A DNA stretch of 5,706 bases from an uncultured Collinsella sp. (lineage in GTDB: Bacteria > Actinomycetota > Coriobacteriia > Coriobacteriales > Coriobacteriaceae): positions 1 through 5,706 of the forward strand of contig URUW01000121.1 in the NCBI GenBank assembly GCA_900551205.1, read 5' to 3'. Position numbers and translations under genes: made by a program. The notes beneath the pieces are model-generated. The model was not told the DNA's origin. It worked only from the letters and a program-made list of their open reading frames with translations, and ran no database searches. Position 1 is the stretch's first letter; every line of letters begins with the position of its first letter. This document shows positions 1 through 5,603 of this stretch, piece by piece.

Positions 1-357
1 GAGGGAAAGCGTTAGGGGCGCTGTAGTCTTTTCGTAGGAGTCGCACACACTCGCCAAAATGAGCTCGGCATACACGGCAGCCTGGTCATCCTCATCGACA
101 GTCGCCTGGTCGCCAAAGGTAAAGGTCATGCCCACATGCGATTCGTCGACATCGAATTTGATCGAGATATCGTCGGAATCAACAGCCGTGCAGCCAAAGA
201 TGAAGGCTTCTTCGGCAGCCATACGAATGTCCTCGATGCGATCGACGGACATAGAGCACAGGGCGCCGACGTTGGCGGCCGTCATGCGCACCAAGCGCGC
301 GAGACGCGGATCACCGGCAACGCTCAGCGTAATGGGGCAGGTTGCTTCGCTACTCAT
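1..357 (-). CDS. RsbW/SpoIIAB-like ATP-binding-fold protein, probable degenerate anti-sigma factor (partial, C-terminus off the left edge)
   Basis: An open frame of 119 codons runs from an ATG at 355-357 to the window edge without a stop. The layout matches the small GHKL-fold anti-sigma kinases (RsbW, SpoIIAB, usually about 140-160 aa). An N-terminal strand with a VRMTAANVG stretch (residues 23-31) is followed by a helix, IEDIRMAAEEAF (41-52), aligning with the N-box helix IEDIKIAVSEACTN. The end of the window is reached near the last strand, so probably few residues are missing. The N-box Glu is kept (E50), but the Mg-coordinating Asn position is Phe (F54), and the DxGxG box reads DQATV (83-87). 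ATP binding and Ser kinase activity are therefore doubtful. A GAGGAG Shine-Dalgarno at 365-370, 7 nt from the ATG, supports the start. The gene overlaps the preceding membrane-protein gene by 8 nt, which suggests translational coupling. A sigma factor gene may follow beyond the edge, but this is not visible. The fold assignment is fairly firm; the function is inferred. Confidence 0.72.
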   Translation of the reverse strand, partial: MSSEATCPITLSVAGDPRLARLVRMTAANVGALCSMSVDRIEDIRMAAEEAFIFGCTAVDSDDISIKFDVDESHVGMTFTFGDQATVDEDDQAAVYAELILASVCDSYEKTTAPLTLSL

Positions 358-937
358 CGCAGGACTCCTCGGAGGTCTCGGCAGGCGTATAGGTGTAATA
401 CTGAGCAGGCTTAGCAGCGGGCTTCTGAACATCATCGTCGTCAGCAGCGGCATCGTCGTCGCCAATCAGAACGCGCTCAGTAGGCTGCTCGGCCTCGGCG
501 GCGGCAGCGGCGAGCTTGCGATCGGCGTCGGCTGCAGGAGCCTTCACCTTATTGAAGAGCTTCTGCACGGCGCCAGCAGCAGAATCAGTCACGCTCGATA
601 CGGCATTGCTGGCCTCGGCCACGCTGCCCGTGACCTCGGAGATGTCGCGAACGACCGCCTCAACCTCAACGAGGTTAGACGTCAGAGCATCAACGGCAGT
701 CTTGCTCGACTTGAGGAGCGGCTCAACCTGTGCCAGCGCGGGGGTGAGCTCATCGACAGCGCCATCGAGCTTTGCCACCACAGGCTGTGCCTCGGCGAGC
801 GTATTGTTAAGGTCACTCACCGTCTTGTCGAGCGAGTCGACGACGGTGCGAGTCTTGCGCAGCGTGAGCGCGAGCTCGACAACAGCCCACACGCCGGCAA
901 CGGCGAGCACCAGCAGGGCGATTTGAATGGGACTCAT
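350..937 (-). CDS. DUF948-like single-pass membrane protein with coiled-coil repeats and acidic tail
   Basis: This 195-aa protein has no enzymatic motif. Residues 3-24 form one hydrophobic helix (IQIALLVLAVAGVWAVVELA) with basic residues just after it (R27, K28, R30), predicting a short outside N-terminus and a cytoplasmic body. Residues 37-99 are three consecutive 21-residue units, each three heptads, with the shared core L-[AV]-x-x-x-[PA]-[VL]-[VL] at L47, L68 and L89. A fainter copy sits at L26. This indicates a rod-like coiled coil. The rest is low-complexity: an Ala-rich segment (143-150), an Asp/Ala run (160-169) and an acidic C-terminus. The architecture resembles DUF948 proteins, some of which are annotated as general stress proteins in Bacillus; that link is an inference. 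The start is supported by GGGAGG at 943-948, 5 nt before the ATG. The last codons overlap the start of the RsbW-like gene, so the two products may act together, for example as a membrane anchor for the anti-sigma-like protein. Confidence 0.8.
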   Translation of the reverse strand: MSPIQIALLVLAVAGVWAVVELALTLRKTRTVVDSLDKTVSDLNNTLAEAQPVVAKLDGAVDELTPALAQVEPLLKSSKTAVDALTSNLVEVEAVVRDISEVTGSVAEASNAVSSVTDSAAGAVQKLFNKVKAPAADADRKLAAAAAEAEQPTERVLIGDDDAAADDDDVQKPAAKPAQYYTYTPAETSEESCDE

Positions 938-942
938 GCAAG

Positions 943-948
943 CCTCCC
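943..948 (-). promoter_or_regulatory. Shine-Dalgarno of the coiled-coil membrane protein gene
   Basis: GGGAGG on the minus strand lies 5 nt before the ATG at 935-937. It fixes the start of the 195-aa protein, which is also the first residue before the membrane helix. Confidence 0.7.
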
Positions 949-958
949 GAAGGAATCG

Positions 959-987
959 AAATACAGACGTTTTTCATGGTACCCCAA
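959..987 (-). promoter_or_regulatory. Weak candidate promoter for the membrane protein/RsbW-like pair
   Basis: TTGGGG (982-987) and TGTATT (959-964) are separated by 17 nt on the minus strand. This leaves about 20 nt between the -10 and the start codon. Each hexamer matches the sigma-70 consensus only partly (3/6 and 4/6). The -35 overlaps the third CTTTG repeat. No hairpin terminator is visible in this gap, so readthrough from rarA is equally possible. Confidence 0.22.
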
Positions 988-1009
988 AGAAGGACAAAGA
1001 TACCCAAAG
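985..1009 (-). repeat. Three CTTTG motifs at exact 10-bp spacing upstream of the coiled-coil/RsbW-like pair
   Basis: On the minus strand CTTTG occurs at 1009-1005, 999-995 and 989-985. The first and third copies continue similarly (GGTAT and GGGTA after CTTTG). The period equals about one helical turn, so a protein could contact all three on one DNA face. The array lies in the 95-nt gap between rarA and the membrane-protein gene, 48-72 nt before that gene's start codon. A regulatory role is inferred; the repeat itself is plain in the sequence. Confidence 0.45.
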
Positions 1010-1032
1010 GGAATGCGCGAGGCGCCAATGGC

Positions 1033-2382
1033 CTACTTGGGAGCGTTGCCGCTACGGTCGCGCTCGCTTTGCTCCACACGCCACTCTTCCCAACCGCGGC
1101 CGGCAGGCTGCCAGAACGCGCCGCGCTCCAACCCCTCGGGCAAATAGCGCTGATCGACCCAGCCTTCGGGATAATTGTGCGGGTACTTGTATACACCGTA
1201 CTCGTCGCTGCCGGGACGGTGACGATCGCGCAGGTAGCTGGGCACCTCGCGAAGACCACTGCTGCGGATATCGGCCAGCGCCGCATCGATTGAGGCCTCA
1301 CACGCGTTGGACTTAGGCGCCAGGCACACATAGAGCGCAGCCTGAGCCAGGTTGATGCGACACTCGGGATAGCCAATGACCTCGGCAGATTTAAATGCGG
1401 CATGTGCCACCAAAAGCGCCTGCGGATCGGCGTTGCCAACATCCTCGGAAGCCTGAATCATAATGCGGCGAGCGATAAACTTGGGATCCTCCCCCGCATC
1501 GATCATGCGTGCGAGCCAATAGATCGTGGCATCGGGGTCGCTGCCTCGCATGGACTTGATGAACGCGCTAATAATGTCGTAGTGCATGTCACCGTTTTTG
1601 TCATACGAAAACCCACGACGCGGATTGGCGATCTTCACGTCGTCCACGGTAATGGGATAGCGTTCCCCCGCCGCCGGCGCTGGCGTTCCCTCGGTATCGG
1701 GACGCGTAACGGCAATCTCGCTCGCAAGCTCGAGCGTCGTGAGTGCTGAGCGAGCATCGCCCGCGGCCAATGTGCAAATGGTTTTAACCGTATCCTCATC
1801 GGCCGAGAACTTACCGTTTAAACCCTGCGGCGCCTCGAGCGCACGCTCAATGAGCGTGGCGATATCCTCGTCCTTCAGGTGCTCAAGCTCTACCACACGC
1901 CCACGCGAGAGCAATGCCGAGTTGACCTCAAAGTACGGGTTTTCCGTCGTGGCGCCAATCATAATGACGGTGCGGTTCTCGACCGCATGCAGCAGGGCAT
2001 CTTGCTGCGACTTCGAAAAGCGATGGATCTCATCGATAAACAGAATGGTGCGGCGGTCGTAGGTGTTCAGACGGGTCTTAGCCTCATCGATTACGCGGCG
2101 CAGGTCCTTCACAGTGCCCGTCACGGCGCTGACCTCGACAAACTCGCTCTTGGTATGGTTGGCGATAATGTGGGCCAGCGTCGTCTTGCCCGTGCCAGCC
2201 GGGCCGTACAGAATCACGCTCGACAGCACGTCATGCTCAATCGCGGCGCGCAGCCACGAGCCCTTACCGACGGCCTTATGCTGACCCACATACTCGTCGA
2301 GCGAATTGGGGCGCATGCGCACCGCAAGCGGCGCATTCTGAAAGGAACGCTCGCGCGTCGAAGCAGAAAAAAGGTCGTCCAT
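1033..2382 (-). CDS. rarA: Replication-associated recombination protein RarA (MgsA/WRNIP1 family AAA+ ATPase)
   Basis: RarA is a cytoplasmic clamp-loader-like AAA+ ATPase that acts at stalled or damaged replication forks. The protein is 449 aa from the chosen start, within the family range. Visible motifs are Walker A GPAGTGKT (60-67), Walker B ILFIDEIH (113-120), sensor 1 GATTEN (143-148), the arginine-finger segment SALLSR (155-160) and sensor 2 GDARSAL (208-214). The MgsA C-terminal domain includes KNGDMHYDIISAFIKSMRGS (262-281) and the tail KYPHNYPEGWVDQ. A Pro/Ala/Glu-rich linker (about 225-242) separates the AAA+ and C-terminal parts. The frame stays open to a TTG at 2400, with ATGs at 2397, 2388 and 2382. 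I chose 2382 because family members begin MDDLF-like and GGGATGG lies just upstream, but no Shine-Dalgarno is strong, so the start is uncertain by up to 6 codons. A LexA box and a -10 element lie immediately upstream, predicting SOS control. The gene follows dgt by 60 nt. Confidence 0.97.
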   Translation of the reverse strand: MDDLFSASTRERSFQNAPLAVRMRPNSLDEYVGQHKAVGKGSWLRAAIEHDVLSSVILYGPAGTGKTTLAHIIANHTKSEFVEVSAVTGTVKDLRRVIDEAKTRLNTYDRRTILFIDEIHRFSKSQQDALLHAVENRTVIMIGATTENPYFEVNSALLSRGRVVELEHLKDEDIATLIERALEAPQGLNGKFSADEDTVKTICTLAAGDARSALTTLELASEIAVTRPDTEGTPAPAAGERYPITVDDVKIANPRRGFSYDKNGDMHYDIISAFIKSMRGSDPDATIYWLARMIDAGEDPKFIARRIMIQASEDVGNADPQALLVAHAAFKSAEVIGYPECRINLAQAALYVCLAPKSNACEASIDAALADIRSSGLREVPSYLRDRHRPGSDEYGVYKYPHNYPEGWVDQRYLPEGLERGAFWQPAGRGWEEWRVEQSERDRSGNAPK

Positions 2383-2421
2383 AGCCATCCCGTGCATCAA
2401 TCAAAAACGTTTTCCACAAAC

Positions 2422-2427
2422 AGTATA
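2422..2427 (-). promoter_or_regulatory. -10 element of a predicted rarA promoter
   Basis: TATACT on the minus strand matches the sigma-70 -10 consensus at 5 of 6 positions and lies 39 nt before the chosen rarA ATG in an AT-rich stretch. With a 17-nt spacer the -35 position falls on AACGGT (2445-2450), a poor -35 match that lies inside the LexA box. The predicted 5' leader is about 30 nt. Confidence 0.5.
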
Positions 2428-2437
2428 CCGAATAAAT

Positions 2438-2453
2438 ACGAACTACCGTTCGT
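2438..2453. promoter_or_regulatory. Perfect LexA (SOS) box upstream of rarA
   Basis: The minus strand reads ACGAAC-GGTA-GTTCGT, a perfect 6-bp-arm palindrome with a 4-nt centre. Its core CGAAC-N4-GTTCG (2439-2452) equals the LexA operator known from Bacillus and Actinobacteria. It overlaps the dgt stop codon (2443-2445) and the expected -35 position of the rarA promoter. Bound LexA would therefore block RNA polymerase. As DNA the palindrome is symmetric. A short RNA hairpin is possible, but no U-tract follows, so a terminator is unlikely. Confidence 0.75.
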
Positions 2454-3690
2454 TAATATAGGTACGATGCGGAAACTTTAGACCCGGGAACAGCTTGCTC
2501 GTCAGCTCGCAGAAATAACCGTCCGTCATGCTCGCGATGTAATCCACCACGGCTTGATCCTTGTCGTCCTGCCAGGCATAGGTACGATGATAGTAGGAAA
2601 GCTGCTGCTCAATGCGCGAAATATGGTGCTTAAAGATATAAGAAGACTCGTCGCCACTGTTTAGATCCCGCAGGCAACGGTCGTAGAGCTTTTCGAACGC
2701 CTCACGCAGCTCCTCCTCGGAATCGCCTTCGATACCGCCCTTGCTATAGATCTTCTCGTAGTTCTCGCGCTTGGCTCGGCGAATTTCCTCAAACAGGTCC
2801 TCGCTCATCTCGATGCGCGGCTTACCATAGCTATGCTCAACGATATCGATGGAAGCGTGCGTGAGGATCCAACTGTTATAGGCGCCGCCCCGACCATCGT
2901 CAAAAGCGTCGGGCGAAAGCAGACCCGCCGCGATCGCATCCTGACGGTCACGACCGACGTAGGCAAGAATATCCGAGATGCGAACGACGCAGCCCTCGAG
3001 CGTCATGGGACGCAGGTGCCCAATGGCGCCATAGCCCGTGGCGATGCAGTCCTCGACCGCCCGATCGAACTGGTCAAAGGAGCCCATATCCGACAATTCA
3101 AACACGCGCTGCTCGTACTCGCCGTTATGGCACAGCACGCCGTCGAGCGTCTGGAGTGACACGTTACGGCCGTACAGCGCGTCGAGCACGCGGACCGACT
3201 GCACGTTATGGAAAAAATAACGCCCCGTACGCTCGTGGTAGATATCGTTGAGGAATCGCTCACCGGCATGGCCGAAAGGCGTGTGTCCCAAGTCGTGGCC
3301 CAGGCCAATCGCCTCGATCAGATCGCAATTGAGCCCTAGGGCGCGACCGATATCGCGCGCAATGCGGGAGACAAGCTGCACGTGCAAACCGCGGCGTGAC
3401 AGATCGTCATTGCTACGGAAGCTAAAGACCTGCGTTTTGCCTGCATAACGGGTGTACGCAGGAAGATGAAGTATCTTTTCGGTATCGCGCATAAACGCTG
3501 GACGCATAAGCGTGCCTTTGTCGGCGGCGCGATCAATACGACGAATGACCTGATCGTCGTTGCAACGATACGGGTTAACATAGCCCGAAGCACGATCAGT
3601 GGCAATGCGCTCAAAAAGTTCGGGCGACAACGCCGAGGGAATACGGTCCATGCGCGCCTTAATGACGGCCGTTTCTTGATTAGTTGCCAT
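2443..3690 (-). CDS. dgt: Deoxyguanosinetriphosphate triphosphohydrolase-like protein (HD-domain dNTPase)
   Basis: Dgt-family enzymes cut dNTPs to a deoxynucleoside and triphosphate in the cytoplasm, and so control dNTP pools. The protein is 415 aa from the chosen start, in the usual range. The HD metal site is intact: H103 (LHVQLVSRIARDIG), H132-D133 (GLGHDLGHTPFGHAGE, 129-144) and D240 (VVRISDILAYVGRD). Upstream, LPAYTRYAGKTQVFSF (76-91) matches the conserved family segment around KTQV. A charged helical C-terminal half (about 290-370) follows the HD core. The frame extends 17 codons further up to 3741. I placed the start at 3690 because AAGGAG lies 6 nt before that ATG, and the longer form would overlap the preceding gene. 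Substrate preference (dGTP or all dNTPs) and allosteric activation cannot be read from the sequence. The gene lies 31 nt after the A24 peptidase gene, so both are probably on one transcript. Confidence 0.93.
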   Translation of the reverse strand: MATNQETAVIKARMDRIPSALSPELFERIATDRASGYVNPYRCNDDQVIRRIDRAADKGTLMRPAFMRDTEKILHLPAYTRYAGKTQVFSFRSNDDLSRRGLHVQLVSRIARDIGRALGLNCDLIEAIGLGHDLGHTPFGHAGERFLNDIYHERTGRYFFHNVQSVRVLDALYGRNVSLQTLDGVLCHNGEYEQRVFELSDMGSFDQFDRAVEDCIATGYGAIGHLRPMTLEGCVVRISDILAYVGRDRQDAIAAGLLSPDAFDDGRGGAYNSWILTHASIDIVEHSYGKPRIEMSEDLFEEIRRAKRENYEKIYSKGGIEGDSEEELREAFEKLYDRCLRDLNSGDESSYIFKHHISRIEQQLSYYHRTYAWQDDKDQAVVDYIASMTDGYFCELTSKLFPGLKFPHRTYINER

Positions 3691-3696
3691 GGCATG

Positions 3697-3702
3697 CTCC
3701 TT
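3697..3702 (-). promoter_or_regulatory. Shine-Dalgarno that fixes the dgt start
   Basis: AAGGAG on the minus strand lies 6 nt before the ATG at 3688-3690. It selects this start over the in-frame one at 3741, which would overlap the end of the prepilin peptidase gene by 20 nt. Confidence 0.8.
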
Positions 3703-3721
3703 AAGAAGGATGCGCAATCGG

Positions 3722-4144
3722 TTACAAAGTGCAGCCCACAACCTCGATTATGGCAAAAATCGGCACCAAAAACGGGAGCAATGGCAAGGAGCGCGATTTT
3801 GTGATGAGGCAGGAGAGGGCAAGGACCAGGAGCGCGGCGGCAAATGCCACGATGCCACCCATAGGGTCGAGCGTGCAAAGCGCGAAAAGTGCCTTAGCAT
3901 CTCCCATGCCGATGCCCGGGATTTGGCGAAGACGACGCCAGAGGGACTCAGTCAGCACGAGAGCAAGATACACGATGACGGCAAGACCTGCGTGGTCAAG
4001 CGTTGTGTTCAAACCGAGGTCGAGCCAAACGCCCGCAAACGCCGCCACGGCGCACGCGCCAGCAAGCGAATTCGGGAACCGCCGATCACGAGCATCGATA
4101 ACGGCGCCAGCAATAGCAAACAACCAAAATGGGATATAGACCAT
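3722..4144 (-). CDS. Short A24-family prepilin peptidase (type IV leader peptidase, membrane aspartic protease)
   Basis: A24 peptidases are membrane aspartyl proteases that remove the leader of type IV pilin-like precursors. Both catalytic motifs are present: VIDARDRRFPN (15-25, D17) and GIGMGDAK (77-84, D82). Hydrophobic segments lie at about 3-16, 27-48, 52-66, 85-112 and 120-137, consistent with a multi-pass protein. At 140 aa it has only the peptidase core, like TadV/CpaA. It lacks the N-terminal cytoplasmic methyltransferase domain of PilD, so it probably cleaves without methylating. The start at 4144 is set by GAGGAGG (4151-4157) 6 nt upstream; the frame stays open 15 codons further but without such a site. 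No pilin or secretion ATPase gene is in view, so its substrates are unknown. The next gene, dgt, starts 31 nt after its stop and has no evident functional link. Confidence 0.88.
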   Translation of the reverse strand: MVYIPFWLFAIAGAVIDARDRRFPNSLAGACAVAAFAGVWLDLGLNTTLDHAGLAVIVYLALVLTESLWRRLRQIPGIGMGDAKALFALCTLDPMGGIVAFAAALLVLALSCLITKSRSLPLLPFLVPIFAIIEVVGCTL

Positions 4145-4150
4145 CGAACG

Positions 4151-4157
4151 CCTCCTC
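4151..4157 (-). promoter_or_regulatory. Shine-Dalgarno that fixes the prepilin peptidase start
   Basis: GAGGAGG on the minus strand lies 6 nt before the ATG at 4142-4144. It rules in the 140-aa product over the 155-aa reading, whose extra residues come from the region just after the terminator hairpin. Confidence 0.8.
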
Positions 4158-4176
4158 GAGTTACATCGCATAAACA

Positions 4177-4217
4177 AAAACCACCACAAAGGTGCCTGTC
4201 CCCTTTGTGGTGGTTTT
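4177..4217 (-). terminator. Strong rho-independent terminator of the glycosyltransferase gene, 16-bp perfect stem
   Basis: The arms 4177-4192 and 4202-4217 are perfect reverse complements of 16 bp with a 9-nt loop. On the minus strand the stem (core CCACCACAAAGG / CCTTTGTGGTGG) is followed by TTTTTGTTTAT. The hairpin begins 8 nt after the glycosyltransferase stop codon. The loop region contains GGGGACAGGCACC. On the plus strand only TTTT followed by GG is present, so termination in that direction would be weak, and no plus-strand gene needs it. Confidence 0.88.
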
Positions 4218-4225
4218 GGTGGTGA

Positions 4226-5521
4226 TTATTTGGCGCCTTGCATGACCTCGTCAAGGGTGACGTTGACGGCGTGCTGCGTCGGAACCCAGTCGACCTTCAG
4301 GAACAGCGCAGCCACCGTGATGGGGATATAGCTGAACATAAAGATCGGGAAGGTAAACAGGTTAGTCACCAGGCGCCACTTTTGCGCGCAGTGAATATGC
4401 TTGTACTCAAAGATAGTCGTGAGCAGCGCCAGGATGAAGAAAGTCTGATACATCATGGCGAAGGTCATAATGAGCGAAGCGGCGCACGCCTGCATCTCGA
4501 CTTCGGTTGCCAAGAAACCATGCGAAAGGCCACCCACAATCAAGAACGTCGCATTAGCGAGCATCGAGATCAAGGACAGCAGCATACCCGGGGCGATGGT
4601 CATAAACATGTCGTAGGCGGCAAAGCGATGATAGCGGAAGGTCGATTTGACCAGGTGCTTACCGTAGGTAAAGAACACCTGGTAGAAGCCCTTGGTCCAG
4701 CGCATGCGCTGTTTCCAGGACGCCTTAAACGTCACGGGCTGTTCGTCAAAGAACTCCGCCGGCGCATAACCGATGCGAATGCCGTGAATGGCACAGAACG
4801 TAGTGAACTGGATGTCCTCGGTCAGCGTATGGAACTGCCAGCCGTGCATGCCCTCAATTACGCTGGCGGAGATGAGGTAGCCCGAACCAGAGACGGCACA
4901 AGACGTCTTGCAGATGTTGCGCGCGTTGTTGAGGAAGCGGGCCTCACGCAGATACCAGGTGGCGTTGGCAGACGAAATCCACGAGCTGCCAAAGTTCTTG
5001 GAGTTACGATAGCTCGTAACCACATGGAAGCCCTGGTCAAAGGCATCATTCATCTTGGAGACGTAATCGCGGGAGATAACGTTGTCGGCATCGAAGATAA
5101 AGTAGCCCTCAAACGTGTCGGGATACTCGTTGAGAATGCGATCGAAACCAAAGTCCATGACCCAGCTCTTACCCTTGCGGGCCAGGTCGTTGCGCTCATA
5201 AACGATGGCGCCCGCCTCGCGCGCGAGCTGCGCCGTATTATCGGTGCAGGCATCGGCGACCACGAAGACCTCGATAAGCTCGGACGGATAATCCTGGTCC
5301 TTGATGGAGCGAACGAGGTTGGCGATCACGGCCTCCTCGTTATGCGCCGCGATAAAGAAGGCATAGCGGTGGAGTTTTTTGGCCTTGGGAGGCGCGACCT
5401 CGCCACGAAGAGCGCCAATGACAAAGAAGACCACCTGGTACAGAAAGCAGACCGTGAGTAGCGTAACCACAATCTGGTTAAAGATCACGATGGGCGTGTT
5501 AGTTTGTAAAAAGGCGAGCAT
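4226..5521 (-). CDS. Membrane family 2 glycosyltransferase of the processive (hyaluronan synthase/NodC/IcaA-like) type
   Basis: This 431-aa enzyme has the layout of inner-membrane GT2 synthases that join sugars from nucleotide-sugar donors at the cytoplasmic face. An N-terminal membrane helix (about 11-36) is followed by a cytoplasmic GT-A domain beginning FFIAAHNEE (55-63). The D,D,D,QxxRW signature is complete: D90 in VVADACTD, DAD at 144-146, TED at 234-236 and QRMRW at 271-275. The C-terminal part has hydrophobic stretches at about 303-335, 345-371 and 386-408, suggesting three or more membrane segments. The start at 5521 has GGGAG (5527-5531) 5 nt upstream. Signature and topology fit polysaccharide or glycolipid synthesis, but the sugar and the product cannot be told from sequence. 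It seems to be monocistronic: it ends in its own strong hairpin and follows an 82-nt gap. No partner such as a deacetylase or c-di-GMP-binding PilZ domain is seen in the protein or next to it. Confidence 0.9.
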   Translation of the reverse strand: MLAFLQTNTPIVIFNQIVVTLLTVCFLYQVVFFVIGALRGEVAPPKAKKLHRYAFFIAAHNEEAVIANLVRSIKDQDYPSELIEVFVVADACTDNTAQLAREAGAIVYERNDLARKGKSWVMDFGFDRILNEYPDTFEGYFIFDADNVISRDYVSKMNDAFDQGFHVVTSYRNSKNFGSSWISSANATWYLREARFLNNARNICKTSCAVSGSGYLISASVIEGMHGWQFHTLTEDIQFTTFCAIHGIRIGYAPAEFFDEQPVTFKASWKQRMRWTKGFYQVFFTYGKHLVKSTFRYHRFAAYDMFMTIAPGMLLSLISMLANATFLIVGGLSHGFLATEVEMQACAASLIMTFAMMYQTFFILALLTTIFEYKHIHCAQKWRLVTNLFTFPIFMFSYIPITVAALFLKVDWVPTQHAVNVTLDEVMQGAK

Positions 5522-5558
5522 GCAGGCTCCCGAGAACGCGTTACGTAAACAACCGTAT

Positions 5559-5585
5559 ATCTTACCGTAGGCTAACCGAGTTCAA
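5559..5585 (-). promoter_or_regulatory. Weak candidate promoter for the glycosyltransferase
   Basis: In the 82-nt gap before the glycosyltransferase, TTGAAC (5580-5585) is a good -35 match on the minus strand. Possible -10 elements are TAAGAT (5559-5564, spacer 15) or GATATA (5556-5561, spacer 18). Neither has both ideal sequence and ideal spacing, so only the general location is supported. Confidence 0.3.
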
Positions 5586-5603
5586 GAAACCACCTAATAC
5601 TGG

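Noticed and set aside
1000..1009. GGGTAT as a sigma-B/F-type -10 element
   Set aside because: No GTTT-like -35 is found 13-17 nt upstream, so it was kept only as a remark under the CTTTG repeat and not called a promoter.
59..1147. Plus-strand open frame of 362 codons across the left end
   Set aside because: It runs antisense through the RsbW-like gene, the membrane protein gene and the intergenic gap into rarA. The Ser/Arg/Leu-rich translation has no domain. The minus-strand genes have better Shine-Dalgarno sites and recognisable features.
2400..2400. TTG start for rarA at 2398-2400
   Set aside because: It adds six residues not expected in the family and has no Shine-Dalgarno at proper distance. 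ATG at 2380-2382 gives the family-like MDDLF start.
1879..2481. Plus-strand 200-codon frame opposite the N-terminal half of rarA, and similar frames opposite dgt
   Set aside because: These are shadows of strongly conserved minus-strand motifs (Walker A and B, HD site). They have no sensible protein features of their own.
4238..5461. Long plus-strand open frame of 407 codons opposite the glycosyltransferase
   Set aside because: It is antisense to a gene with a complete GT2 signature. Its translation is rich in charged, low-complexity residues with no recognisable domain, as expected for a mirror frame in GC-rich DNA. I saw no family motif in it.
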